Shown here: positions 11,690-25,126 of the stretch, piece by piece
Layout of the letters: every line of letters starts with the position of its first letter
Position numbering within the stretch: position 1 is the first letter of the stretch
Assembly: GCF_041146395.1 (NCBI RefSeq)
Contig: NC_090986.1
Location: 41,638,001-41,702,000, forward strand
DNA: 64,000 nt
DNA from: Eulemur rufifrons
Lineage: Eukaryota > Chordata > Mammalia > Primates > Lemuridae
Direction: 5' to 3'
Translations under genes and position numbers: made by a program
The notes under the pieces: generated by a model
The model's input: the letters and a program-made list of their open reading frames with translations, nothing else
Database searches by the model: none
What the model was told of the DNA's origin: nothing

Positions 11690-12760
11690 ATATAGCTCCT
11701 TCCTCTTCCAACTGAGAGAACTTGGGAGCATCTTTTCTATATACACCAGATAATAAGCCTGGTTGGGTGACATGTAGTATCCAGATTTTGGTTTCTATAT
11801 ATCCTTCTCCTCTAAAAGGAACCAGGATTCTGAGAGAAATGGCTGATGCCAAGACTGCAGGGAAAGTACAAGATAAACCTGAACATCTTGGTGTTCTAGA
11901 TAGTAAGGAAATAAATAAAGATGGTGATACGTCTTAAGGACATAAAAACCTTAAAAGGGCTCCTACTGGTGACATCTGAGACCATATGAGTATTAAAATA
12001 AAGGATTGCAACAGATAATCTAACCTGTTGCATAAAATAGGAAACCATGAGTCTGTTCTGATATGAAAAATAAATGAATACATTGAAAGTTTGATCATGA
12101 ACAGGATATTTACTGTATGTCATTAATATTCATTAATGGAGAAACAATCACTTTACAATGGAGAAGGCTGGCAGACACCACCTTAATGAAGTGATCAAAC
12201 CGATCATTATTAGAAATGAGACAAATTGAAACCTGGTGCCACCTGCTACAAAGAACACAGCACCACTTCTGTGGTGGTTCTGACAGAGGTGGTACCTGAA
12301 TCTAATCATGCAGAAATGTCAACAAACCCACACTGAGCTGCAGTCTGCAAAGTAACAAGCCTGTTATCTTCAAAAGTGTCAAGCTCAAGAGAGTCAAAAA
12401 AGAAAGACGAATTGTTCCAGACTGAAGGAACCTAAAGCAAAAAGAAAACTAAGTGGAAACGGAGATTCTGAATTGAATCCTTTTGCTATAAAGGCCATTA
12501 TTGGGACAAATGATGCAATTGGAATGAAGTCTGAGGATTAAATAGTGTTACTGTATCAATGCTAGTTTCCTGGTTTTGAAAATTGTATTTTAGGCATGTG
12601 GGAGAATGTCCTTGTTTATAGGAAATACAAACTAAAGTATTTCCGGATGATGGAGCTTATATTGGCAACTTATTTGCAAATGGTTTTGGAAAAAAAGATT
12701 TTTTGTGCTGTTACTGATAACTTTCCTCTACATTTGAGATTGTTGCAAAATGAAAAAAGA
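11690..12760 (+). repeat. Long degenerate interspersed repeat, family not assigned
   Basis: Phrases such as 'AATGTCCTTGTTTATAGGAA' and 'CCACCTGCTACAAAGAA' recall dispersed old mammalian repeats. I cannot name the family with confidence. Stops in all frames. Confidence 0.4.
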
Positions 12761-13564
12761 AAAACAAAGTGATTCTTGTAGACTTACTTATCACATATAC
12801 CTCACAAAGCCTGCTCGGGGTATTGTTTTTTTCTTTTCTTTTCCTGTGTTCATGTGTTATAGCTCAGACTATTCATGGGTCAGCAATACGATTGTGCACT
12901 GCTGTCAGTAAGGCTGTTTTTTTCCCCAGCACATTTCACATTTACTACCAGATAGTAAGACTGGTTAGGTGGTGGTAGGTGTTTTAACTCCTTTGAACAA
13001 AGTTTCAAAATGTGCACTTGTGAACTTTTTTCAAAGTCTCTTGGATTTTTTCTTAATACAGAAAGAATATTTCACTCTCAGTCTATAAATGTATTCTTCA
13101 GTGATCTCTAAGTTCCTCTAAAGAGAAAAATGGATGATATATATTCTTAAACTTAGAGAGGGGCTTTGAAGTAAACATTTAACTCTATTTGCAAATGTGT
13201 ATTGATATTAAAAACATTATTTAGGTCTAACATTAATAGCATTATGAGAATATGTTTGGTCAAACACTTAGATACGTTTTGAATTATTCCATGTTTGTAC
13301 AATAGAGCCTAAAGACATAGTAACTTCTGATATCTGCTGTTCTTAGTTTTATATCTTTGCTATGGTTCAAAATATTTTGTAGGTATTTGTCTTTAATGAG
13401 TGAGATTCTTCTAATTTTAACAAAAGCCCTGAAGCAAGCATGGTCAGCTGTGAATGCTATTATTTATCAGGGCAAAACAATTTCCAAAAATAACATATAG
13501 GAGATTTGTCAGAAGTGTGTTAAGGCAAATTTTCATACAAATTTCATGCTTTTTTTTCCCTTCA

Positions 13565-14048
<484 letters not shown>

Positions 14049-14154
14049 TACTACTTTAGATAAATGCAATTCTTAAAGCAATAGAGTCATAAACAGCATT
14101 AGCGACCCGAATAGAACACAGTGTTCAGTGAGCATTTTAGTAGAAAGATCATTT

Positions 14155-14365
14155 TAAGTAGGTGTCAGGAGACCTGAATGCAAGGCTTGGTCCTCACAAT
14201 TCTTTTATATTTATAATTCTGGATGAATTATTTACCTTTTCTAAGCCATAGTTTCCCCATTTGTGACATGGACATATTAATACCCAGTTACCTCCCATTA
14301 CTGTGAGGATTAAATGTCAGTATGTCAGGAAAATCTCACATTATAAATATGAGGTGGTACATTCA
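14155..14365 (+). mobile_element. MIR SINE (sense)
   Basis: Follows MIR order: 'GAGACCTGAATGCAAGGCTT', then a TTATTTACCTTTTCTAAGCC core, 'CCCCATTTGTGACATGGACA' and 'CTGTGAGGATTAAATG'. Confidence 0.75.
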
Positions 14366-15594
14366 GTGATAAGCTGAAAACCTCTGTCATTTACAAAATG
14401 GCAAAAGGGTATTTCAAATGTTACTTCATCTCCATTTAGTACCTTGGCATCCTGGCATTTACGTGCACGGCCAACTTTGAAGTATCATTTCCGCATGCCT
14501 TGAATTGTTGTAATGGCTCTTTCAGCAAGGGCACAGCCAATCTATTTTTGTCAAGGTGGATACTGTAGCTTTTGTGTCCCAAAGTGATGCCAAATGCCAT
14601 AAATTTTGTGACCTAACAAGGTCTTGCTTGCACCATGTGCAGCAGATGCACTTGTTGGGTAGGTTGGCAGCTTCCCATGTGGCATGAAAGGTTATGCGGC
14701 AAAAGGGCTTTTGTGACTTCTAAAACTTATCAGTTTTTTTTTTTTTTTCTTCTCTGAGTTGTATAGCAGAATATTTACACTCCACTTGTGGAATTTAGCT
14801 CATAATCGCTGCTATTTTTAAATGTCAAAATATCTGATTTAGCTAACTATAGTTGTTTATGAAATAGGATCCATTTTTAACATGCTTAGAAGCTCAGCTC
14901 ATTAACTCTTAAAAAGTGGCTGAAGGCAAAGGGCCTGCCACATGCATTACCAAATCACAATGTACCAAAACTCAAAAAACTCTCTCTTCAAAGGTGAAAA
15001 TCAGAATCATGTATTGTGGTTGTTGTCTGTTTCTTTTTCTTAAGTTGAAGTTTTTCAAAAGAGAAATATTTACTAATACAAAGTGCAAGTCATTTGGAAA
15101 ACAGTCCTGATTTTATGCTTTCTTCAGGTGTACTATCCATTGTCTTGACTTGTTGAAATGTGTGAAGTGGTAGAGTAAAATTTTATTTTGTGCACAAAAT
15201 AGCATATGTATATCAAATACTACTATGAGTCAACTGTGTGATTTAAGTTGCTTTTCTGGTGATGGAAATGGTTTGAGACTCATCTGACTACTTTCCCTGT
15301 TATGACCAATAACCTGTTTGAGATAACCAGGCATGTTGGTGTGTAAATCACAGCTAAAAATTACAGGAAGTAACCTGGTCTTTAGTGTATTTTCCTCTTA
15401 GCCACACATGCTAACCTAGCGATTTGTTAGCCAGAAGTATAGTTTATTATTGTAAGTATGTCAAGTATAGCATAGAACTGAAGAACAGAAAGGATCTTGA
15501 TGAGGTTCTAGAATAGATGCAAAATTCTACTTAACCTATGTATGCTAATTAGCTTTATTCGCAATTTTGTTTTTCACAGAACTCTTAGGGAGGT

Positions 15595-15860
15595 AGTAGT
15601 GAGTAAGAGCTCAAGGGCTTCACTTTTAAATTGTGCTTCCCAGGTTCAAATTGCTGCTCTTTCCTTTATGGGGCAGTGTAAACTTGGGCAACATAATGTA
15701 TCAGAACTCAGTCTCCTTATCTGTGAAGTTGAGCTAAATAACTGTATAGAATTGTGAGGATTAAATGAGATAAAGCAGCAAAATGACAGTTTATGGCAAA
15801 TGCTAAGCATTCAGTAATATCAGATGGAGCTACTAATTTTATTATTATAGTTATTATATA
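15595..15860 (+). mobile_element. MIR SINE (sense)
   Basis: 'GAGTAAGAGCTCAAGGGCTT', 'CCAGGTTCAAATTGCTGCTC', 'GTGAGGATTAAATGAGATAA' and 'GCTAAGCATTCAGTAATATC' occur in MIR order. Confidence 0.8.
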
Positions 15861-15959
15861 GTGAGTCATTATAAATAAAAAACTATATTTAATATACAGA
15901 TATGAATAAGTACTGCTTCTGTGAAACAAGATAGGATATAAGTATTAAACAGTCATCAG

Positions 15960-17335
15960 AGACCAAGAAAGAACTCTTAAAACTTTCTGATAGTTGACAT
16001 AAAAAGAAAAATCCGATAGAATGCTAGGAAACTAGAGTTGAAAAAATCTTCCAGAAAATAGAGCAAAATGACAAAGAAATGGAAAATAGGAGGACGAGGT
16101 AAAAAGTTAAAGGGTCAGTCTGGAGCCAAACAGTAGGAGCTCCAGAAACAGCAAATGCATGGAGGACATTTTCAAAGAAATAATTTCAAAAATTTCTCAG
16201 AGCTGCTAATCATGAGTTTCCAGATTTAGTAAACTCAGAAAATGCACAATAGAATTAGTGAGTAAAAGTCATGCTAAGGCACATTGTGAAATTTCAGAAT
16301 GCCCAAGGGCAAGCTTAGATTCTGTTCGAAAGAGAAATAATAGGTCATACACACAGGCTCTAGAATCACAATGACATTAGACTTCTGAACCAAAGGACAT
16401 TTGAGCACTGCTAACGTATTCTAAAGGAAAATTTCTAACCAGAATTATATACAGTAGTCAGCCAAATTATTACTAAAATATAAACATAGAATAATGACAT
16501 TTACAGACATGTAAATTTAAAAAAAATTTTTACTTTCCACTCTCCCTGTCTCAGAAAGCACCTGGAGAATGTCCTCTACCAAAATGAGGAAGTAAACTAA
16601 AAAAGAGGAAACCATGGGATCAAGGGAACAGAAATTCCAACAGAGGAGAGGTTCAAAGAAAATTTCTAGGTTGATAGTGAAGGAAAGTACTAGGAAGATC
16701 TGTAGAGCAAGTCTAAATTGTGGTGAGCCCAGACTGGGCCAGGAACACAGAGCTCTCCATAATGGGTAGCTCAAAGAAAAAGAAAAAATTGTAATTGGTG
16801 GATTATGTGATGTTTGACCACAGCGTGATCTGTTAGAGAATTTTGTAATAAAGTCGCAGTTGCTGAAGCAGTCATTAACTCCATGAAAAACAAAATGTAA
16901 AAGCTATGAGATGTAAACAGACGTAATCATAGTAAAGTATGTAGCCCAGCTGCAAACAACATTTGCAAAGTTATAATAGTCTAAGCACAAAATACTGATT
17001 TCACTGAAGCTTGTGATGTAACTATGTTGAGAGAGGAGGGGAAGAGAGAAGTGTGTGTGTTGGGGGTGGGGGCTGAGGGGTAGTGGAGGTGGGTTCCAGA
17101 GTTAGGAAGTCAACAGATAGTACCTGAAATGGAAAAATGAAGGAATAGTACTATAAACTGAATACCAGAGAGATCCATATAAATAGTTACAAGATTTGCT
17201 TTCGGGAAGTGGGATTCAGTGTGAGGGGGTTGATGACTGCCACTTTTCGTTATAAGCTTGGTGGCAGAATTAGACTTTTGAAACTTGGTGCAGTTATTAC
17301 TTTGATTAAAAATTAAAATGAAATTTAATCTCCTC
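15960..17335 (+). mobile_element. HAL1/L1-like LINE 3' relic (sense)
   Basis: A long A-rich, frame-broken stretch with blocks such as 'CACCTGGAGAATGTCCTCTA' and 'GAGCTCTCCATAATGGGTAG', ending near 'TTTGATTAAAAATTAAAATG'. I associate this order with HAL1, a LINE related to L1 that lacks ORF2, but the family name is from memory. Confidence 0.45.
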
Positions 17336-18284
17336 CTCCCCCAAAATTAAACCCAAGAATGTATGGAGGCGAACTTTAAAACTGTAAAGTACTATGCAGA
17401 TATTGTGCATTTTTTTTTTATTCTGCAGTGTCACTGTCACATTGATCTGATTTGTATTCCCAGTCATTCTTTTTAGAACTTTTCCATGTGCTTTAGAGCT
17501 GTGTAGAGCATCCCTCTGTTTTGTCTCTTAAGACCTTGTAGATAATGTGATTCCCAACCTGCGTTGGTGTCCTCTTTTCTTAAATAGTTGGCTTGTTTCC
17601 TCTGCTTAAAGTTAAGTAAACGGACAAGATGATCTCTCAGGTCCCTTTTTGTGCAGTCATCTATGAAGTCCACACCAAAGGATTAAGTAGAAAGAAAATC
17701 AATAACCATTTCACCAATACTGAAGCAGACTAATATTTAGTCTTCCAAAGGGAAATGAATTTATTGAAATAGTTTTGCATTATGGAATAAAGAAGAAAAA
17801 TCCATAAATTTTAGAATGCCATTTTCTATTTTGTTTTTAACCTGTATTTATTATCTTATAATGTGAATTATGATGTTTGTAGTCTAGATTGTGTGGAGGT
17901 TCTATGTGTTAAACTATTCTCATTATAACTTTTTTGGTTTGTTTTGCTGTATCTTCCAAATTTGTATTTATCTGTGTGAGACACAGAGTTAAATGGGGCT
18001 CTCTCTAATCTTATAGATGACTAATGTGTAACCTGTTAACCAAAATCACTTCAAGAAGCTTGGTCTGAGTTATCGAACGGATAATTTAGAAATGATGGAA
18101 ACAGATTGAGAATAGTTCTATTTATTGTGCTGTAATGGCTGTTAATATAGCCAACAAATTTGAGTGAACCACAAAAGGATCAATTTAAGGCTAACATGAA
18201 GACGCAACCTGAAACTGCTTTTTCATAGTTTTGAAGTAAAAATTTAAATCGTATGAAGGGTTTAATTTTATTCTTTTCACTCAG

Positions 18285-18359
18285 GGAGCTAACAGAATGA
18301 GAGGTCGGCTTGGAAGTGTGGACAGCTTTGAACGATCCAACAGTCTTGCTTCAGAGAAG
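18285..18359 (+). CDS. TBC1D4: TBC1D4 exon 9: Ser588 phosphosite
   Basis: Twenty-five codons (human 578-602): [20 protein letters not shown] and LASEK. The Akt/AMPK-type site RGRLGS has Ser588 at 18315-18317, exactly at the human number by count from the C-terminus. Acceptor CACTCAG|GGA, donor GAAG|GTATCT, phase 0 to 0. Phosphorylation of this region is part of the switch that reduces GAP output toward GLUT4-vesicle Rabs (established for AS160). Confidence 0.96.
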
Positions 18360-18642
18360 GTATCTCGTCAGAGCTCTCCCTTGTTTACTACTATTTGCGA
18401 CTTAGCACAAACCAACACTGATATGGTAATAGGCATGCTTAATCATTTTATTAGGAGTTCTTTATGGCTTTTAAAAAATAAATATTTGAGGATTTATTAT
18501 TTTATATAAGAAGATTCTGGATATTAGCATGTAGCTCTTTATTCAGCTCAGCTTTCTCATGTTGGGACAGAGCTCATCCCTCACAGGCTAACTGTGCTCA
18601 GCCAGGCTTTTTATTTATTGGTTTATTTTTTTATTTGTTTGG

Positions 18643-19296
<654 letters not shown>

Positions 19297-20352
19297 TGAA
19301 GCTAGTACGCTTTGGAGGACAATGTTTGAGCAACTGTTGATCCAAAGTCACATAAAAATGACCAATATAATTACTAATTACTAGTACAGTGATCTTTTTT
19401 TTTCTCTTCCCATGTTACTTTTTCCCCTCATTTTTTATCATGTTAACTGCAACATTAGGATCTTCTTTATCTCATAGACAACTCTCAGTAGGTTTGGTTT
19501 CCTGTTTCCTGTATTGTGCAGCATGTAACCTGAGGCATATGCAATTTATTTTTTTAATGGAAAAATGTTAAAATATTTTTATTAAACTTTTTGTTCATAG
19601 AATTGAGGACTCAGTCCGGCTGGGAGTCTGTTGTCCCTAACCCATGCTCATAAGGCTAAACATTTCTACAGCGGTGCCTGTTCTGGAAGCGTAAACAACA
19701 TACCTGTCTAAATTGAAAGATTTATGATGTCTATCCATGCAATATGAGATGCATTCCAGCATAGCTCACTTTTCATTCATTTCCTGTTTTTCATGTGTTA
19801 TAAAAGAAATTTACCTCAGGGAGCATGTAATTGGATAGAAATATCCACAGTGAAGGAAGATACTTAACAGGCTTTATTTTATTTTCCCAAAGGCTTTGCC
19901 ATGAGACTTGGACACTTAGGCATAGTGACATTGTTCTGACAGTACAGGAAGCATGCAACTGATATGTCACGGAAATCGGGAGACATGTAAACACAGACTC
20001 CACCCTCTTTTGGTCATGATCTCTTTTCATCTTTCTGACTACAATGAGCAAAGTGCAGTAGCGGTAGCGTTTTACCACAAAGTGTCAGGGTAAAGAATAC
20101 CTTTTCTTATCATGCCTTTCACTTTCTGGCCTATCTTTACGGATGTTGTCTTACAGCTGCTTATCAAAAGAAATGGGTTGTGGTGATACCGATTAGCCTT
20201 CAGCATAGATTGAGTAAAAGGAAAAAAAAAAAACAGGTTTGTCATGACTCAGGAGGAAGATGAGGCGCACTGTCACTTTTGAGCTCTGCGGTAGGGCAGG
20301 TCTGCCATGACCCACGTAGGAAAGAAAGACCTCCCTTCTGCCTGCGTTTCAG

Positions 20353-20579
20353 GACTACTCACCGGGGGACTCTCCACCGGGGACACCGCCAGCCTCCCCT
20401 CTGTCTTCAGCTTGGCAAACATTCCCTGAAGAGGATTCCGACTCCCCGCAGTTTCGAAGACGGGCACACACGTTCAGCCACCCACCTTCAAGTACAAAGA
20501 GAAAGCTGCATCTACAGGACGGCAGGGCTCACGGTGTGCGCTCCCCGCTGCTGAGGCAGAGCTCCATCGAACAGTGCAG
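20353..20579 (+). CDS. TBC1D4: TBC1D4 exon 10: Thr642 phosphosite
   Basis: Seventy-five codons plus two bases (human 603-677). A Pro/Ser-rich start ([16 protein letters not shown]) leads to [19 protein letters not shown], whose Thr642 codon is at 20470-20472. Thr642 is the main Akt site and a 14-3-3 docking site in AS160. Ser666 is at 20542-20544 (GVRSPLLRQ). The exon ends RQSSIEQC, where I recall RQSSSEQC in human. It is the most GC-rich coding exon. Acceptor GTTTCAG|GAC, donor TGCAG|GTGAGT, phase 0 to 2. Confidence 0.97.
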
Positions 20580-22368
20580 GTGAGTCCCAGCCTGTCTCCA
20601 GAATGTCATCTCAAATCCTCACATCACCCCATTTGATCACTCTGGAGTCAAGAAGGATTATGACTTCATGCTGTCACCAAGTTTTAGTTTTTAGAAACAC
20701 CATAAGATTAAATCAATTTAACTTACTTACTAAGGGAAACAAGGCGAGGTTAAGGCATACCCAAAGAGAAGAGTTAACGCATTTTGGGTGGAAATTTTTT
20801 TTGCTTTCAGAAAAATGGAGAAAACAAGGTATCATGCAATTGTTTTGTCTGAAAACATGCTGACAGCACATTACCCAGTCTTGATGACAGCTCTAGAGAA
20901 ACAAAGTCAGCAAATTTGAAAATAACAATGCAGTAGAACTTCCTGTTAGCCTAGAATAAAATACCAGGGTTTTAAAAAATCACCTAAATTACCTTCATAC
21001 ATGAGATATTTGGCTCTATTTTATTATATAGTAAATTAAAGCTAAATATGAAAATTGTTACAAATTTTATATAGAATCAAGTAGTAACTATAAAGAAGAC
21101 AATACATACCATAATTGACAGGCACTGTTCATTAGAAATGATCTTACATGGTATTTAAAAAATAATTTAACAAAGTTATTTGACATTTGGTGAGAAATGT
21201 TAAAGGGAGTAAACCTGGAATTATAGAATGATTTACTCCTTACTGTGTAGTACAGATCAGAATTCATGTCTTATAACTAATTTTGCTTCTCTTCTTTACC
21301 TTTGAGTTTGATACAGAAAATGGTTGGATAAGGATGGTGGTTGGAAAGGGAAAAAAAAGCAGAACTTGAAGTAAAACAAGAAGGCTAATTTTTATATCAA
21401 GTGTTGAAATTTATCATCATTCCTTTTAAGTATACAGTTTTATTCTCATTGCTGTTTTCTGAATGATTTGAAATTAAAAAATAAGATATTATGACATAAA
21501 GTTAACAGAATTAATTGTCCTCAGATTTTATTTTTGTATGTGAATGAGATTAAGTATCCATTTATATACCAAGGTTTTGTTAATGATCACTTTATTTATA
21601 TATACCCAAGGCAATAGAAGTCTTTTTTTTCCCCCAGGAAAAATTACTTTTAAGAATGAAAAACATCAATTATTTTAGACTATAAGTGATATCTCACTTC
21701 TTTCTTACATTTTCCACATTTTATAATGTATAAGTTCAAAAAATTTCTATCAATATAAAAAGATGCTATTTGTGTCATTGTGAAAACTTGCTATGAAAAG
21801 AATTTTCTAGATTTTGGGCTTTGGATTAAACCATAGTGGCACAATTCCACAGTCTTCGGGAAAGAACATGGACACTGATGTTTGTTAAGCCAAAGGTATT
21901 ATGATGACTTCCAACAAGCAAACATGTTGTTCGTAAATATTTAGAAGGGTTTATATCTTTAAAATAGTCAGTCTTTGAACTGCTGATAATCAGTTTTTCC
22001 TTCTGGAAACTTGTTTCCTGTAATTATTTGTGCTTTCCTAAATTTTTTCCCTTGAAGTGTCTTTTGAATGTAAAAACAAACACTTTTTGTCCTAAAGTTG
22101 TTAAGAGTTTTTAAGCGACAAACACAGATGGTTAGAAATACTACATAGATGAGGAATTCAATTTGTGAAAGAGTGAAATTAGGTCATAGTCATCTAAATA
22201 GAGAACTGCATGCTTCTTTTTTTTTTTTTTCCATGTATGATCCAGCCCGGAGCCTTGAAAGGAAAGATTAAATTAATAGCAAGAACCTGTTTATATGCTT
22301 TTTCATAGTGAATGAAGATTTTGCCAAAATATAAATTAAGACAAATTTGCTGTGTTTTCTGTACTCAG
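20580..22368 (+). other. TBC1D4: Intron 10
   Basis: AT-rich, about 1.8 kb, with short poly-T runs. No repeat, RNA or exon recognised. It precedes the alternative exon 11. Confidence 0.5.
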
Positions 22369-22533
22369 CATTCTTCCTTCAGCTCGACGCATACAAAAGG
22401 AGAGTAATTCTTCCTCCAGTCTTCCAAGTCTTCACACTTCCTCCTCTGCCCCTTCCTTCACTGCCCCCTCTTTCCTGAAAAGCTTTTACCAGAATTCAGG
22501 TAGACTCTCCCCACAGTATGAAAATGAAATCAG
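22369..22533 (+). CDS. TBC1D4: TBC1D4 exon 11: muscle-type cassette exon
   Basis: Fifty-five codons, split at both ends in phase 2 (human about 678-732): [20 protein letters not shown], then [15 protein letters not shown] and [11 protein letters not shown]. In human, exons 11 and 12 are included in the long skeletal-muscle and heart form. The Arg684 codon, the site of the human Greenlandic nonsense variant, is CGA here at 22385-22387. Ser704, a contraction/AMPK-responsive site, is at 22445-22447. Acceptor GTACTCAG|C, donor ATCAG|GTGAGA. The exon is Ser-rich with no fold expected. It can be skipped with exon 12 without changing frame. Confidence 0.96.
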
Positions 22534-25102
22534 GTGAGATCAGTGTTGTTTGCAAAGCAAAATTTTCTGCAGTGATATACTGATATGTTACTAAAAAGTG
22601 GCTGTTTAATTCTGAAGTGACATTTATGCATCCCTGTGTTGTGCTTGTTCTACTCTGTTTCTAATATATTGGTTTCAATTCCAATTAATTTTATTAAGAA
22701 AACTTTTAAACCAGTAGTTTCAAAGCTTTTTGATGACATGATTATCTTTTTGAATTATGTGGGTTTTTTTTTTTTTTTTTTGATTATTTGTGTGTTTCTT
22801 GCCTTGGACCCCAGAGTGTAAGCTTTGTGTTGTTTGGAACAAGAACTGGTGCTAACACATACTAAACAAACCTTTCCTGATCATGCCTTTTTTTTTTTCT
22901 TCTTAGCTTCTCTAGATATGTTTTATGGAACCCAAAAGCCACTGATTGAAACAACAGTTCTAAAATGATAAATACAATATATCTTTATTTTTAAGTATAC
23001 AGAATATTTCTTAGGCATTTCTTTGATTTTTCAATGACAGACTTTTTAAATTTCAATGTACGTCACAGTGGACAGGATCACATTGATAGCAACTCTCAGA
23101 TAACTTGAAGGATCTCTTGAATCTCGTAGACATTCTATATTGTTTTGTTTTTGTCCCCAGTATGGAAAATATAGCTTATTAGATGTAGTGATTTTTGGAG
23201 AATTGACTCTTTTTAAATTTTAAATTATGCATGATATTAAATGAATCATTCAAATTCTTAGTGTGGTATGGGCAGCCTCTGGAAAGTCGTGGGCTAAATT
23301 GAGAACCCTTCTAAAGCGATTGTTGTTAGCTTAGAAGTTTGTGAGATTCATTCCTATTTTTGTGTCTAGCTTGTCCCATTCATTTTTATTGCTGTATAGT
23401 ATTTCATTTAATACACCACAGTTTATCCACTCTCTTGCAGATGGGCATTTGGGTTGTTTCTAGTTGTGTGGTAATTAGCAATTCTTGTAGTCAAGGAGAG
23501 GAATACGTGTTATCGGCCAGCCTCCGTGCCACTAAGACCTTCTCAGATATTCTTTTGGCCTATTTTCTTTTAGACTTATGAAATTCTAAACTTAGCCTAT
23601 ACCTAGGCAACCCTCACTAACTAGTTAAAGTAGACTAATCTTCAGATTATCTCTGAGTAACTTTTGTACATGTGTGCCCATTCTTTTCACTCCAAGAAAG
23701 ATAAATAATATTGAATTAATATAATTTTGAATCTGAACTTTCCTCTACATCAGCACAAAGTCATGTGCAAACATCAAATTTGATTTCTAGTGAAGAAAGT
23801 AGATGAAGAATCTATTTTAAAGGGCTTTCAGGGACAACCTAACGGGAGAAGTTTTAAAGGAAGTTAGCCACAAAAATAATATAATATATATGGAATATGA
23901 AATGCATTTAGAGAACCAAGAGTCTACATATATAAAAATTTCAATGTGCTGTGTCTCTATTAATACTGCCTACTAATGAGAATACCACACTTTCATTCAA
24001 ATCTATTTGTAGTTTCTTATTGTTATGTTAAAGTAAACTTATAGAGAACCCCAGTTTCCTTCCTGAAACAGAACTATGCCTGAAAGTGAAAATTAGGAAT
24101 AGCCATCAAAAAGGTCACAGGTTAGCTGTGAATAGGATGTAGAGTACAAAAGTGGTGACTTCTTTTTTAAAAGATTATTTATATTGTTGAATATAAGGTT
24201 ATTTATTTGCTTTCAGGAGTTTCTACTTAGTGGTATGTATTTAGAATAATGAGGGGAGGAGTTTCATAATACTATCAATTATAATTTTCTTGTCACTTGG
24301 GAACATAATATCTTAGTTGTATAAAATAGATCTCTATATATAGTCAAGTAGGGAATAGAGTAGGGTAGGATTTAGGCTAATAATACTCATTACTTTTTTA
24401 AAAAGCATGTAATTTGGAATTTTAAATTCAGGTTAGGCATCCTTTTCTAGGAGTGCTATGCTGAATTATTAAAAACATGTTAGGTTACTGTTTTTAAGCA
24501 GGCTGAGAAGAAGGAGCCAAGATCTTTTGCACAGTTGCTTAGTAGATTTATTTGCACAGCACTGAAATGATAGAGGAAAGAGAATAAGTGTATTTTTTGT
24601 TTTACCTTATTTTGAACTAATTTTTCAAAATTTGCTGTTATTTCGTTGTTTAGTAGCCAAATTATAATTTTATATGATGATATGGTATATTTTTATAACA
24701 TTCATTTATTAAATATATTCTTTTTACCAATAGGCCTGTTTGTTACTTATAATTGCTCCTCAGGTTTTAAGCTTATATTTAAAAAATTATTTGTTCATTG
24801 CTCAAAACTAAATGATAGTCAAAAAACAGTAAATGACAGTCATTACTTCTATTCACTTATAAAACTTTTTGATGAGAAAATAAGATTTTTGCTGATAAAG
24901 TACTTTGTGGTAAAGTTTTCATTCTAGTTCTCTTATATGCACTGATAAAAATAATATAATTATTTATTATAGTTCCTTATTGAAGTAACCTTACCTATGA
25001 CTTAGTGATGACTTATGGGAATGACTTTTTATTCGAAATCCTGATTTTGGACATATGACTCTGTGTGTGCTAATGCCATTCCTTGTTTTCCTGTTGTACT
25101 AG
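22534..25102 (+). other. TBC1D4: Intron 11
   Basis: AT-rich. An antisense L1 fragment lies near 23345-23465; the rest is unrecognised. Confidence 0.5.
23345..23465 (-). mobile_element. Old L1 3' fragment (antisense)
   Basis: 'TTATTGCTGTATAGTATTTC', 'CACAGTTTATCCACTCTC' and 'GATGGGCATTTGGGTTGTTT' are antisense to the terminal ORF2/3'UTR region of old L1. Confidence 0.7.
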
Positions 25103-25126
25103 ACAGGACACTGCTTCAGAATCAAG
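25103..25126 (+). CDS. TBC1D4: TBC1D4 exon 12: 24-nt microexon
   Basis: Twenty-four bases, GTACTAG|ACAGG to TCAAG|GTGATT. It completes Arg733, encodes QDTASES and starts Ser741. The phases (2 in, 2 out) match exon 11's end and exon 13's start. Exons 11 and 12 together are 189 bases (63 codons), so joint skipping preserves the frame, as in the human short isoform. It was too short to appear as an open frame of its own and was found by matching the recalled QDTASES peptide. Confidence 0.93.
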
